Origin: Burkholderiaceae bacterium
GTDB taxonomy: Bacteria > Pseudomonadota > Gammaproteobacteria > Burkholderiales > Burkholderiaceae_C
NCBI GenBank assembly: GCA_023954035.1
Contig: JAMLIT010000013.1
Location: 1 to 64,000, forward strand
Reading direction: 5' to 3'
DNA length: 64,000 nucleotides
Shown: piece after piece, positions 54,208 to 64,000 of the stretch
Layout of the letters: each line of letters opens with the position of its first letter
Numbering within the stretch: the stretch's first letter is position 1
The notes under the pieces: model-generated
Databases searched by the model: none
What the model was told of the DNA's origin: nothing
What the model saw: only the letters and a program-made list of their open reading frames with translations
Position numbers and translations under genes: made by a program

Positions 54208-55156
54208 TCGATACGACTACGCATTCGACCCGGACGGCAATGCGTGGGCTGCACGCGTGCTGCGGCGAATTCCCTCTCAAGGCTCGGTGCTGGAACTGGG
54301 TCCCGGTCCCGGCGCCATGACGCGCGTGCTGCGGGACCGCGGCTATGCCGTGACAGTGGTGGAGAACGATCCCGAGGCACTGTCTGCGCTTGAGGCGCTG
54401 GGGGCCCAATGCGTCGCTGGTGATCTTGATGGCAGCGAGTGGATGAACGCATTGGCGGATCAACGTTTTGACGTGATTCTTGCGTGTGACGTGCTGGAGC
54501 ATTTGCGGCGTCCGGACGATCTGTTGCGCGCCTTGAGCGCTCTGCTCGTTCCAATGGGTAGCTTGATTATTTCCGTACCCAACATTGCATACGCCGGCGT
54601 GGTGGCGGGCCTGCGCCTGGGTCAGTTTGACTACGCCGACAAAGGGCAGCTCGATCGCACCCACGTTCATTTCTTCACTCGACGCAGTTTGGAGCGAAAG
54701 CTCCTCGACTGCGGATGGGCGCCCAGGACATGGGAAGCGAACCAGGTACCCCTTGAGCAGAGCGAATTCGCTTCTTGCTGGAAAGATCTGAGCGACGCGC
54801 AGCGAACGAGCCTGAGGGACGGCTGGCACGAGTTCGATGTCTACCAGTGGATGGTCGTGGCGACCGCCTCCAGCGACGCGGTCGCATGGGAGGGCGCAGC
54901 CGCTCGCGCGCAGGTGGATGCGCTGCGCGAGGAACTGCAAGCATTGACGCTGCGCCATGAGAGCGAGCTTGCTTCTTTGCGCGAGCACCAGAAAGCGTTT
55001 TCCGAGGCCAAGGTCATCATCAAAGACTTGGAGCACCGGATTGCGACCACGCAAGGCCCAAGCGAGGCGTTGCGAGACGAGCTGGTTGCCCTGAAAACCT
55101 TGATGACGGATCGCTCTTGGTCCGCGCGTTGGCGACGATTTTGGGGGGCAATGTGA
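54194..55156 (+). CDS. SAM-dependent methyltransferase with C-terminal coiled coil (possible chain-capping enzyme)
   Basis: The 320-residue product has a class I methyltransferase domain with the SAM-binding loop VLELGPGPG at residues 32-40, then VVENDPEALSAL and a catalytic region near LIISVPNIAYAG. Residues about 235-300 form a Glu/Leu-rich coiled coil, ending RWRRFWGAM. In E. coli WbdD a methyl-capping domain is followed by a coiled coil that sets polysaccharide length and is recognised by Wzt; the layout here is similar. The GTG start at 54194 has a GAGGAG ribosome site and overlaps the upstream gene. Confidence 0.8.
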   Translation: MTHIDRYDYAFDPDGNAWAARVLRRIPSQGSVLELGPGPGAMTRVLRDRGYAVTVVENDPEALSALEALGAQCVAGDLDGSEWMNALADQRFDVILACDVLEHLRRPDDLLRALSALLVPMGSLIISVPNIAYAGVVAGLRLGQFDYADKGQLDRTHVHFFTRRSLERKLLDCGWAPRTWEANQVPLEQSEFASCWKDLSDAQRTSLRDGWHEFDVYQWMVVATASSDAVAWEGAAARAQVDALREELQALTLRHESELASLREHQKAFSEAKVIIKDLEHRIATTQGPSEALRDELVALKTLMTDRSWSARWRRFWGAM

Positions 55157-55806
55157 GCCTCGCGCAAGGGCAGGCGCCAGAGTTGCTGGGCGTTCCCGGT
55201 CTCACCTCCAGTTTTGCCGGCATAGACCGGCTGGGCGACGCTTGTCGCATCGACCCCACCGTTTCCGTCATGCGCTTTGGTCAGCGCAGCGACGTCGTTG
55301 TGCTTGCCGACGCTGTCAGCCTGTACGCGCAGTCGCGCCTCGTTCTCGGCGACGTCACAGCCGACCCCTGTGTTGGCCTGCACATTGGCGCCCGCACCAT
55401 CGTGAACGTCGGCGCGTATCTGTCCGGTGAGGGCGGCCTGGATATTGGCGCAGACGTGTTGATTGGTCCGCACGCGAAGCTGCTCTCGGCCGGGCACGCC
55501 ATTGACGAAGGCGACGTCATCATCGCCCGCAACCGCATTACCCGCGCGCGCATCGTGGTGGAAGACGGCGCCTGGATAGGCGCTGGTGCCATTGTGCTCG
55601 AAGGGGTACGCATAGGACGTGGAGCGGTGGTGGCGGCGGGGGCGCTGGTGCGTCAGGACGTTCCCAGCGGCATGGTTGCGGCCGGGATGCCCGCCCGGCT
55701 GCTGCGCTCCCGCCGGCTCGACGTGTTTGCGGACCCGCGTTCGCCGGGTGAAGGGCTGCCAATGGGCTGGCGCGGCGTGTTGCGCCGATGGCTGGCCCGC
55801 AGGTAG
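55153..55806 (+). CDS. Hexapeptide-repeat acyltransferase
   Basis: The 217-residue protein has a left-handed beta-helix: repeats such as LHIGARTIVNVGAYLSG, DIGADVLIGPHAKLLS and WIGAGAIVLEGVRIGRGAVVAAGALV, ending GMPARLLR. These are typical of the CysE/LacA/NodL acetyltransferase family. Family active-site His is likely in LLSAGHAIDEG. It probably adds acetyl groups to the sugars of this locus. The GTG at 55153 overlaps the methyltransferase stop, GTGA; an earlier TTG at 55117 is less likely. Confidence 0.85.
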   Translation: MSLAQGQAPELLGVPGLTSSFAGIDRLGDACRIDPTVSVMRFGQRSDVVVLADAVSLYAQSRLVLGDVTADPCVGLHIGARTIVNVGAYLSGEGGLDIGADVLIGPHAKLLSAGHAIDEGDVIIARNRITRARIVVEDGAWIGAGAIVLEGVRIGRGAVVAAGALVRQDVPSGMVAAGMPARLLRSRRLDVFADPRSPGEGLPMGWRGVLRRWLARR

Positions 55807-55811
55807 GTCGC

Positions 55812-56504
55812 ATGCGCAAGCGCGATCTCCTTCATTTCCATAGGCTGCGCCTGCGACGCGCAGTTGGGTGCCTTCCCGCAATGCTCTTGCTTTTGCCCGG
55901 TATCTCAAGCACGGCGCATGCCGATGCGGTGTGGCAATTTGTCGACCGGGATGGGGTAGTGCACATGGGCAATGTTCCGACGCCGCAGGTCCCTGGTGGG
56001 CGGGAACTGGTCTGGCTGGGCCTGATGCCCCGTTCCATGGCAAGCCCCACAGCGCAGCACGGCAGCGCCGTGCAGAGACTTCCGGGCTATGCAGCGGCCC
56101 AGCCGCATCTGCAAGCGGCGGCCCTGGCCCAGGCCTTGGAGCCCGCGCTGGTCATTGCCGTCGCGGCGGCTGAATCCGCGTTCAACGTGCAGGCTGTCTC
56201 GCGCAAGGGCGCTCTGGGGCTGATGCAGGTCATGCCTGCCACGGCCGAGCGCTACGGCGTCGCGGCGCGCACTTCGGCACAAGCGAGTGCTTCATTGATG
56301 GAGCCCAAGCTCAATGCCGAAGTCGGCAGCCGGTATCTGGCCGATTTGCTTCGTTTGTTTGGTGGCGACAAAGAACTTGCCTTGGCGGCCTACAACGCGG
56401 GTGAGGGCGCGGTGCTCAAATACGGAAGGCGTATTCCGCCCTATCCGGAAACCCAGCAGTACGTGGAGCGTGTGATGCGCTTGTACCGAAACTTGCTGCC
56501 TTGA
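55812..56504 (+). CDS. Lytic transglycosylase with DUF4124 N-terminus
   Basis: The 230-residue protein has a signal peptide (hydrophobic AMLLLLPGISS, ending AHA). A DUF4124-like part follows (AVWQFVDRDGVVHMGNVP). The SLT domain has the catalytic Glu in ESAFNVQAVSRKGALGLMQV and the ending ALAAYNAGEGAV. It cuts peptidoglycan in the periplasm, perhaps making room for polysaccharide or secretion machines. The ATG at 55812 is used. Confidence 0.92.
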   Translation: MRKRDLLHFHRLRLRRAVGCLPAMLLLLPGISSTAHADAVWQFVDRDGVVHMGNVPTPQVPGGRELVWLGLMPRSMASPTAQHGSAVQRLPGYAAAQPHLQAAALAQALEPALVIAVAAAESAFNVQAVSRKGALGLMQVMPATAERYGVAARTSAQASASLMEPKLNAEVGSRYLADLLRLFGGDKELALAAYNAGEGAVLKYGRRIPPYPETQQYVERVMRLYRNLLP

Positions 56505-56553
56505 ACCTTCCTGCTCGCCAAGCGCTCGCGCAGTCCCTTACCATCCGCAGCTC

Positions 56554-57654
56554 ATGATCGTTCTTTGCGTTGTCGCTTTTGCGGTGGCCCTGCTGGCGGC
56601 AGGGTTCATCGTGCGCTGGGTGCGTGGGCACGCCGCGCGCTACGGCGATGCAATGCCGCAGCGCTTCCATTTCGGGAATGTGCCGCGTTTGGGCGGTGCG
56701 GCCGTGTTGCTAGGTATTGCTGCCAGCTGGACCCTCGGCGCGGCACAGGCGGGCTGGGGCGACCCGGGTTCTCTGCGCCTCGGTCACTGGGTCGGCTGGT
56801 GGCTGCTTTCGCTCTTGCCAGCCGCGCTGGGAGGCATTGCGGAAGACCTGGTGCAGCGCCTCTCGGTGCTCTACCGGCTGGCGCTGACCGCATTTTCCGG
56901 GTTGCTGGCGGTGCTTGTGGCTGGCATCACGCTGACGCGCCTGGGCCTGCCAGGACTGGACATGGTGCTCGAGCTTGCCCCTTGGCTCGGTTGGGGCATC
57001 GCCGTGCTCGCCATCGCCGGCTTGCCCCATGCGTTCAATCTGATCGACGGCTACAACGGTCTTGCCGGCATGGTGGCGCTCATCGTCTGTCTGGCGTTGG
57101 CGCACGTGGCCTTGCAGGTGGGCGACCGTGCTCTGGCGGCGCTCTTGGTGTCCACGGCGGCCGCCACGGCAGGCTTCCTGGTATGGAACTACCCGCGGGG
57201 CTTGCTTTTCGCGGGCGATGGCGGGGCCTACGTTTGGGGCGTGGTGATCGCCTTGGCCAGCCTGTCGCTGGTGCAGCGCAACAGCGATGTCTCGCCCTGG
57301 TTTCCGATGTTGCTGCTGATCTACCCGGTATGGGAGACGGTGTTTTCCATCTACCGCAAAGCGGCGCGCGGCATTTCGCCTGGCGTGGCCGACGCGCTGC
57401 ATTTTCACCAACTCATCTACCGGCGCATCGTGCGCAGCGTGTTCCACGACGACGAGTCGCGCCGCCTGCTGATGCGCAACAACCGCACCTCACCTTACCT
57501 GTGGGGTTTTACCTTGCTCACCGTGGCCCCCGCCGTCATGTTCTGGAACAACACGCCCGTACTGATCGCGTGCTGTGCGGTATTTGTCGTCAGCTACGTT
57601 GCCGCCTATCTGGCCATCGTACGCTTCAAGGTCCCGGGCTGGCTGCGAAGGTAA
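56554..57654 (+). CDS. WecA/MraY-like undecaprenyl-phosphate sugar-phosphate transferase
   Basis: The 366-residue protein is an integral membrane enzyme with about ten helices. It has the WecA/MraY motifs: GNVPRLGGAAV near the N-terminus, GGIAEDLVQRLSV, the DxD-like FNLIDGYNGLAGM and FAGDGGAYVWG. This family transfers GlcNAc-1-P or a related sugar-phosphate to undecaprenyl phosphate, starting O-polysaccharide. It is the last plus-strand gene of the polysaccharide region. Sugar specificity is unknown. Confidence 0.9.
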   Translation: MIVLCVVAFAVALLAAGFIVRWVRGHAARYGDAMPQRFHFGNVPRLGGAAVLLGIAASWTLGAAQAGWGDPGSLRLGHWVGWWLLSLLPAALGGIAEDLVQRLSVLYRLALTAFSGLLAVLVAGITLTRLGLPGLDMVLELAPWLGWGIAVLAIAGLPHAFNLIDGYNGLAGMVALIVCLALAHVALQVGDRALAALLVSTAAATAGFLVWNYPRGLLFAGDGGAYVWGVVIALASLSLVQRNSDVSPWFPMLLLIYPVWETVFSIYRKAARGISPGVADALHFHQLIYRRIVRSVFHDDESRRLLMRNNRTSPYLWGFTLLTVAPAVMFWNNTPVLIACCAVFVVSYVAAYLAIVRFKVPGWLRR

Positions 57655-57762
57655 GGCCGGCGAACACCACCCCGGCGGCCAGGCGCGACAGGCGTTGCGC
57701 GGGGGCAGCGTTGTGCACCTGTGGTTTCAGGTGTTGGCAGCAAGCACGCCGCGAAAATTGTG

Positions 57763-57820
57763 TATTTTTGGCCTCTAGCGCTTATCCATTAAGCGTTAGA
57801 AGCTATAAATTTGATAGTAA
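57763..57820 (+). repeat. Dispersed ~58-bp repeat, copy 8 (clean reference copy)
   Basis: It reads TTTTTGGCCTCTAGCGCTTA, a five-base loop, TAAGCGTTAGAAGCTATAAA and TTTGATAGTAA. AGCGCTTA / TAAGCG(T)T forms an inverted repeat and the AGCTAT...ATAGT part a second. It lies between two convergent genes and ends exactly at the norD stop codon. Confidence 0.8.
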
Positions 57821-59668
57821 TCAGCGAGCCAGCGTCACCCAGGCCTGCGTGAGCCTGCGCGTCAGGTCTTGTGGCTGGCGCACCAGGGCGTAGCCGTTGC
57901 TGCCGAACAGCATGGGCAGGTAGTCGTGCGCTTCGTGGTCGATGGTGACGCAGAACGGCGTAAGGCCTGCGTCACGCGCCTCCTGGATGGCGTGGCGGGT
58001 GTCTTCCAGGCCGTAGCGGCCTTCGTAGATGTCCAGGTCGTTGGGCTTGCCGTCGGTCAGCACCAGCAGCAGGCGCTGGCGCTCGGGGCGGGCGGCCAGG
58101 CGGCGGGTGGCGTCGCGCACCGCTGCCCCCATGCGGGTGTAGAAGCCGGGCTTGAGGGCACCCACACGGGCGCGCACCGGTTCGCCCCAGCGTTCGCCAA
58201 AGCCCTTGATGTGCTGGATGCGCACATGCTGGCGGCGCACCGAACTGAAACCCAGCATCTCAAACGCATCGCCCGTGGCGGCCAGCGCCTCGCCAAAGAC
58301 GTAGAGCGCGTCGCGAATCACGTCGATCACGCGGGCGTCGGACGTGGCATAGGCGTCGGTGGAGAGCGACAGGTCGGCCAGCAGCAGCGTGGCCAGGCTG
58401 CGTTCACCGCGCTCGCGGCGGGTGTAGATGGGCGGTGCATCGCTGTGCTGCACACCGCCGCGTGCTTCCGCCTGGAAGCGCACCCAGGCGTCCAGGTCGA
58501 GTTCGTCGCCGCTTTGCTGGGCACGGGTGTTGCGCGGTGCGGCGCGCAGCACTTCGAGGCGGCGGCGCACGCGGTGGGCGGTGGCGCGCAAGTGCGGCGG
58601 CGGCACGAAAGGCGCTTGCGGCTGCGTCACCAGGCATTGCACGGCGCAATGGTCGGGCAGCAGGGCGCGGCGGCGCCAGTCCCATTCGGGCGTCTTGCGG
58701 CCGGGGCCGAGGGGCTGGTCGTCGGCGCTGGCGCTGGGCAGGTCGAGGTCGAACTTGACGCGCGATGCCGTGGTCTGCTTGCCGCGCGCCAGGGTGAGCG
58801 TGTCCATGTCGTCGGCGGCAGCGTTGGCGTTGGGGTCGGGTTCGTCGTCGCTGCCGCGCGCCAGGCGTACGAATTCGCTCCAGGTGGTGACCGATTCGGT
58901 CTTGGGCGCCACCAGCAGGGGGTTGCGCTCTTCGCCGGTGTCGGCGCGCTTCGCGCGGCGGCGGCGCTTGCTGGCTTCGCTTTGCGCGGCGGGGTCTTGC
59001 TCGGTGTCGGGGTCTGGGCCGTCGCCTGCTGTGCTGGTTGAAATGGGCGTGGCTTCGACCTGTGCCGGGGCGTCGGCGGCCAGCCAGAGCCACACGGGCG
59101 CCACTTGCCCAGGCTGCACGAACAGTGCACCGTGGTCTTCGCCGCGCAGGGCCGCCTGTACCGCAGCTTCAAACGGCACCGCCGCAGCGCGCAGGCCCGA
59201 GAGCTGCGGGCGCTGCGCCAGGTGGGCCTGCACCAGCGCCGCGTGGCGGCTGCGCAGGCCGGCAAAGCGCTGCAGCGCGCGGCTGCTGGCGGCGCGGTTG
59301 TCGGCAATCCAGTCGCCTGTGGGCTCGAACACGGCGGCCAGCGCCGCCAGCCACAGGTACAGGTCGTGGTTCAGTGTGCGCTGCTCGAACACGCCGATTT
59401 CGGGAGGGAGCGCGAGCACTTCGGGGTCGAGCCGGCTCTGCGCGCTGCGCTGGTTGCTGCCGGCCACACGCTCCAGGAAGCGGCGGGCACCGCCATGGCG
59501 CGAGGCGGCAGCGGGCGCGACGCGCACGGCAGGGTCGCCCCCGCCCGCGCGGAAGAGCAGGGCGATGCTGCGTTGCACATCGGCCAGCAGCACCCGCTCG
59601 GCATTCGGCGGTGTGGCGGCGATGCGGGTGATGGCCTTGTGCCACCATTGGCCTACCCATTCTTCCAT
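57821..59668 (-). CDS. norD: Nitric oxide reductase activation protein NorD
   Basis: NorD is needed to make active cNOR with NorQ. The 615-residue protein has a long N-terminal helical region and a C-terminal von Willebrand A domain with the metal-site start LLLADLSLSTDAYA and LLLVLTDGKPNDLDIYEG. The middle is charged. The start at 59668 (MEEWVG) shares one base with the upstream stop. A dispersed repeat abuts the stop codon. MoxR/VWA pairs act as metal chelatase-like assembly machines. Confidence 0.93.
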   Translation of the reverse strand: MEEWVGQWWHKAITRIAATPPNAERVLLADVQRSIALLFRAGGGDPAVRVAPAAASRHGGARRFLERVAGSNQRSAQSRLDPEVLALPPEIGVFEQRTLNHDLYLWLAALAAVFEPTGDWIADNRAASSRALQRFAGLRSRHAALVQAHLAQRPQLSGLRAAAVPFEAAVQAALRGEDHGALFVQPGQVAPVWLWLAADAPAQVEATPISTSTAGDGPDPDTEQDPAAQSEASKRRRRAKRADTGEERNPLLVAPKTESVTTWSEFVRLARGSDDEPDPNANAAADDMDTLTLARGKQTTASRVKFDLDLPSASADDQPLGPGRKTPEWDWRRRALLPDHCAVQCLVTQPQAPFVPPPHLRATAHRVRRRLEVLRAAPRNTRAQQSGDELDLDAWVRFQAEARGGVQHSDAPPIYTRRERGERSLATLLLADLSLSTDAYATSDARVIDVIRDALYVFGEALAATGDAFEMLGFSSVRRQHVRIQHIKGFGERWGEPVRARVGALKPGFYTRMGAAVRDATRRLAARPERQRLLLVLTDGKPNDLDIYEGRYGLEDTRHAIQEARDAGLTPFCVTIDHEAHDYLPMLFGSNGYALVRQPQDLTRRLTQAWVTLAR

Positions 59669-60750
59669 CAGTGAATTTCCTCGCGTTTTTGCCGCAGGGT
59701 TTCGCGCACTGCGTCCAGGCCCACTTTCCATTCCAGTGTGGGGGTGCGTCCCTGGTCGGTCTGGGTGGCGTCGCAGGCGTCCAGGCACTGGCCGCACTGC
59801 ACGCAGGCAAACATCATGCGTTTGATGTTGCGCGGGTTCAGGCGCATGGGGCAGGCGTGGTCGCAGGCGCTGCCGCTGGGCACCGGCCGCTGGCCGGGCG
59901 TTGGGGCTTGCGCGCGCGGCGTTGCTGCGGACAGCGTTGTCGAGCGGCTGGTGGGCAGCACCTCACAGGTCTTGCATTCACGCGCGCGGCTGCGGGTGAA
60001 CGACACCACCATGGCCTTGGGGTTGGCCATCCAGGCCAGGCTCTGGAACAGGCCCACAGCGCAGCCAAAGCGGCAGAAAAGATGCCGTGCCAGGGTGAAT
60101 TCAAGGGTGAAGACGAGCGTTCCCACGCCGAGAAAGCGCGTCTGGTTGGCGCTCAAAGTGCCGTGCACCAGGTTGCCCCACACCTCGGCGGGGGGCAGCA
60201 GGTAGGTGAGCAGCGTGATGGCCCAGACAAAGCCAAACACCAGGCAAGCGGCCAGGAAGACGGGCCACCAGCGCCTGTCGGCGCTGCGGCCAGGGCGGGG
60301 CGTGGGGGATGTGTCCCACACGCTGAGCCTGCCGGTGGCGCGGTGCAGCAGGTCGTTGAGCAGTTCGACCAGTGAAAAATGGGGGCACAGCCAGCCGCAG
60401 TACAGGCGCCCATAGTGGTACGCCACCGCCAGGAAGCCGATGACCAGTGCCAGCACGGGCAGGATGCCGCGCCAGATGATGGACCAGGCGGTCTGCGCCG
60501 CGGTGGCCTCGCCGCGCACAAAGGCGTCGATACCCAGCGACCAGCGGAAACCGAGCACCCAGAGCTGGGTCTCGTTCAGATCAAAGCGCAGCAGGTTGAG
60601 TGCGGGCGCCAGCAGAAAGACGGCAAAAAACGACAGCTGCAGCCACCGGCGGCGGCGCTGCAGCACCTGGGTGTGCGCCAGCGGCTGCGCCGATGCGCCC
60701 GACGGGCCGCAGGCGGCCGCGCTGGCGCAGCTGGAGCAATCAGTCCCCAT
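59668..60750 (-). CDS. Membrane 4Fe-4S protein (NosR/CcoG-like) within the nor operon
   Basis: The 360-residue protein has about five membrane segments and polyferredoxin-type cysteines: an N-terminal CSSC, then YCGWLCPHF, FCRFGCAVG, CKTC, CDHACPM and the final CVQCGQCLDAC. This resembles the CcoG/RdxA and NosR C-terminal families, which pass electrons or reduce metal centres. Lying between norQ and norD with overlaps on both sides, it probably helps assemble or feed NOR. Start is the ATG at 60750; a GTG at 60753 adds one residue. Confidence 0.85.
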   Translation of the reverse strand: MGTDCSSCASAAACGPSGASAQPLAHTQVLQRRRRWLQLSFFAVFLLAPALNLLRFDLNETQLWVLGFRWSLGIDAFVRGEATAAQTAWSIIWRGILPVLALVIGFLAVAYHYGRLYCGWLCPHFSLVELLNDLLHRATGRLSVWDTSPTPRPGRSADRRWWPVFLAACLVFGFVWAITLLTYLLPPAEVWGNLVHGTLSANQTRFLGVGTLVFTLEFTLARHLFCRFGCAVGLFQSLAWMANPKAMVVSFTRSRARECKTCEVLPTSRSTTLSAATPRAQAPTPGQRPVPSGSACDHACPMRLNPRNIKRMMFACVQCGQCLDACDATQTDQGRTPTLEWKVGLDAVRETLRQKREEIH

Positions 60751-61588
60751 CACCTACCACGGCGCGCACCACGTCGTCGAGCGCGCGCAGGGTGTCGTGG
60801 TCGTCACTCAGCGCATCGACCACGGCGGCGCGGCAGGCGTCCCGCAGGGGCAGGCCTGACGCGACCAGGCGTGCAGCCATCACCAGCAGACGGGTGCTGG
60901 CGGTTTCTTCCAGATCGTGGTCGGTGAGGCGGCGCAGCGCCTGGGCGAGCTGCACCAGGCGTGCGGCGATCTCGGGTGCGGCGCGGCCTTCGCGCTCCAG
61001 GATGGCACGCTCGACGGCCGGTTCGGGGTAGTCCAGCGTCAGCGCGGTAAAGCGCTGGCGCGTGCTGGGCTTGAGGCCCTTGAGCAGGTTCTGGTAGCCC
61101 GGGTTGTACGAGATGACGAGCATGAACTCCGGCGGCGCGGCAAGGAGTTCGCCGGTGCGCTCGATGGGCAGGATGCGCCGGTCGTCGGCCAGCGGGTGCA
61201 GCACCACGGTGGTGTCCTTGCGCGCCTCGACCACTTCGTCCAGGTAGAGGATGGCGCCACCCCGCACGGCGCGGGTCAGCGGGCCATCGGCCCAGACAGT
61301 GTTGCCCTGGCCGATCAGATGGCGTCCCACCAGGTCGGCGGCGCTCAGATCGTCATGGCAGGACACTGTGATGAGCGGGCGCGCCAGGCGCGCCGCCATG
61401 TGCTCCACGAACCGCGTCTTGCCGCAGCCCGTGGGGCCCTTGATGAGCAGCGGGAGCTGCTGGGCAAAACAATGCTCGAACAGCGCGCACTCACCCGCTT
61501 GCGCGGCGTACCAGGGTATGGAGGCCCCGCCCGCCGCCCGCTGGGGGGCAGCAGGCGCCGACACGGAGGTTTGTTCGGCGCTGTGCAT
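60740..61588 (-). CDS. norQ: Nitric oxide reductase AAA chaperone NorQ (MoxR family)
   Basis: The 282-residue AAA+ protein has Walker A GPTGCGKT near residues 51-58, Walker B AILYLDEV, sensor 1 FMLVISYNPGYQ and an Arg finger region STRQRFTALTLDYP. All match NorQ/NirQ. It works with NorD to insert or check the iron centre of NorB. It starts three bases after norB ends and overlaps the Fe-S gene. Confidence 0.95.
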   Translation of the reverse strand: MHSAEQTSVSAPAAPQRAAGGASIPWYAAQAGECALFEHCFAQQLPLLIKGPTGCGKTRFVEHMAARLARPLITVSCHDDLSAADLVGRHLIGQGNTVWADGPLTRAVRGGAILYLDEVVEARKDTTVVLHPLADDRRILPIERTGELLAAPPEFMLVISYNPGYQNLLKGLKPSTRQRFTALTLDYPEPAVERAILEREGRAAPEIAARLVQLAQALRRLTDHDLEETASTRLLVMAARLVASGLPLRDACRAAVVDALSDDHDTLRALDDVVRAVVGDGD

Positions 61589-61590
61589 GC

Positions 61591-63494
<1,904 letters not shown>

Positions 63495-63557
63495 GGGGTT
63501 CCTTGTTGAGGTTGCTGAAAGACGGCCGCTACGTTACCGGGTAAACCCTTGGTCAAT

Positions 63558-63571
63558 TTGATGTCTGTCAA
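63558..63571. promoter_or_regulatory. FNR/DNR-family binding site between norC and norE
   Basis: TTGATGTCTGTCAA differs by one base from the FNR/DNR consensus TTGAT-N4-ATCAA. Its centre is about 70 bases from both the norC ATG (63494) and the norE ATG (63634), so one site could serve both divergent promoters. The regulator itself is not in the window; NNR/DNR (NO-sensing) is the likeliest. Confidence 0.7.
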
Positions 63572-63633
63572 TAACATTCATATTTGATGAATCTTTTTTT
63601 CGTCGGCGTTTTGCGCGCAGAAAGTCTTGCAAA

Positions 63634-64000
63634 ATGGCGACGATTTTGCGCGAGTTCTCGCGCGCCGACCCGATGCCAACTTGTCTTCCCCCCGTGTCCG
63701 CGCCCGCGCCCAGCGGCGGTGGAGCCACCCGCCATGCGATCGCCGTGGCAGACGCACCGCGCCTGCGCGGCGACCTGGGCGTCTGGCTGGTCATCCTGCT
63801 TGAGCTGCTGACTTTTGCCATCTTGTTCGTGGGCTTCGCTTTTGCCCGAACGCGCGAGGTCGATCTGTTCAACGCCGCGCAGGCCACCCTGAATCTGCAC
63901 GCCGGCGCGCTTAACACCGTGCTCCTGGTATCCGGCAGCGCTTGCGTGGCAGCCGCCGTGCACGCCATGCGGCGCGACGCGCGCCGCGCCTGCGCGCGCT
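63634..64000 (+). CDS. norE: NorE-like cytochrome c oxidase subunit III homologue, 3' end cut by window edge
   Basis: The visible 122 residues hold a hydrophilic leader, then RLRGDLGVWLVILLELLTFAIL, the first helix and typical start of NorE proteins, and LNLHAGALNTVLLVSGS, the second. NorE helps assemble or stabilise NOR but is not catalytic. Starts at 63634 and 63673 are both possible; neither has a strong ribosome site. It diverges from norC across the FNR/DNR box. Confidence 0.85.
   Translation, partial: MATILREFSRADPMPTCLPPVSAPAPSGGGATRHAIAVADAPRLRGDLGVWLVILLELLTFAILFVGFAFARTREVDLFNAAQATLNLHAGALNTVLLVSGSACVAAAVHAMRRDARRACAR

Overview
The window is one continuous stretch of a high-GC chromosome from a Burkholderiales bacterium. 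It is most like the Comamonadaceae (Acidovorax, Simplicispira and relatives): the housekeeping genes are beta-proteobacterial in type, there is a phasin with an alanine/lysine-rich tail, and short 'AGCGCTT..AAGCG / AGCTAT' repeats of a kind I associate with comamonad genomes are scattered through it. This assignment is inference. No rRNA, tRNA, CRISPR array, insertion sequence or prophage was seen, and no gap between genes exceeds 300 bases.

Region 1 (1-26.7 kb) is mostly housekeeping. It begins with a truncated Rep helicase, two small membrane proteins and an AEC-family transporter. Next comes a complete nine-gene N-type F-ATPase operon on the minus strand (beta, epsilon, Q, R, a, c, b, alpha, gamma) starting 3 bases after priA. 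Then follow hemE, a thioredoxin-like exported protein, dsbD, a giant AsmA-like (DUF748) protein, an AlaX-type editing enzyme whose 3' end is tandemly duplicated, a creatininase-rhodanese fusion, a BON-LysM protein, coaX, a TPR-like protein, a TetR regulator and a phasin.

Region 2 (26.8-34.4 kb) starts with a 661-residue two-domain fatty acyl reductase of the Marinobacter FAR type, divergent from the phasin. The dTDP-L-rhamnose genes rfbBDAC and two glycosyltransferases follow.

Region 3 (34.6-48.7 kb) is an eleven-gene type II secretion operon (gspE-F-G-H-I-J-K-L-M-N/C-D). It is followed by a lipoprotein, an exported protein with its own promoter and a strong terminator, a propeller-like lipoprotein and a periplasmic parvulin-like protein. 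These last genes are unassigned and partly AT-rich; they are the best place here to look for something undescribed.

Region 4 (48.7-57.7 kb) is a polysaccharide export and assembly locus: two glycosyltransferases, Wzm/Wzt with a C-terminal cargo domain, an LpxL-like acyltransferase, a methyltransferase with a coiled-coil tail, a hexapeptide acyltransferase, a lytic transglycosylase and a WecA-like initiating transferase. With rfbBDAC this could make and export a rhamnose-containing, probably chain-capped O-polysaccharide.

Region 5 (57.8-64 kb) is a nitric oxide reductase cluster (norC-norB-norQ-4Fe4S membrane protein-norD, with norE divergent) with an FNR/DNR-type box midway between norC and norE. 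The organism is therefore probably a denitrifier or NO-detoxifier.
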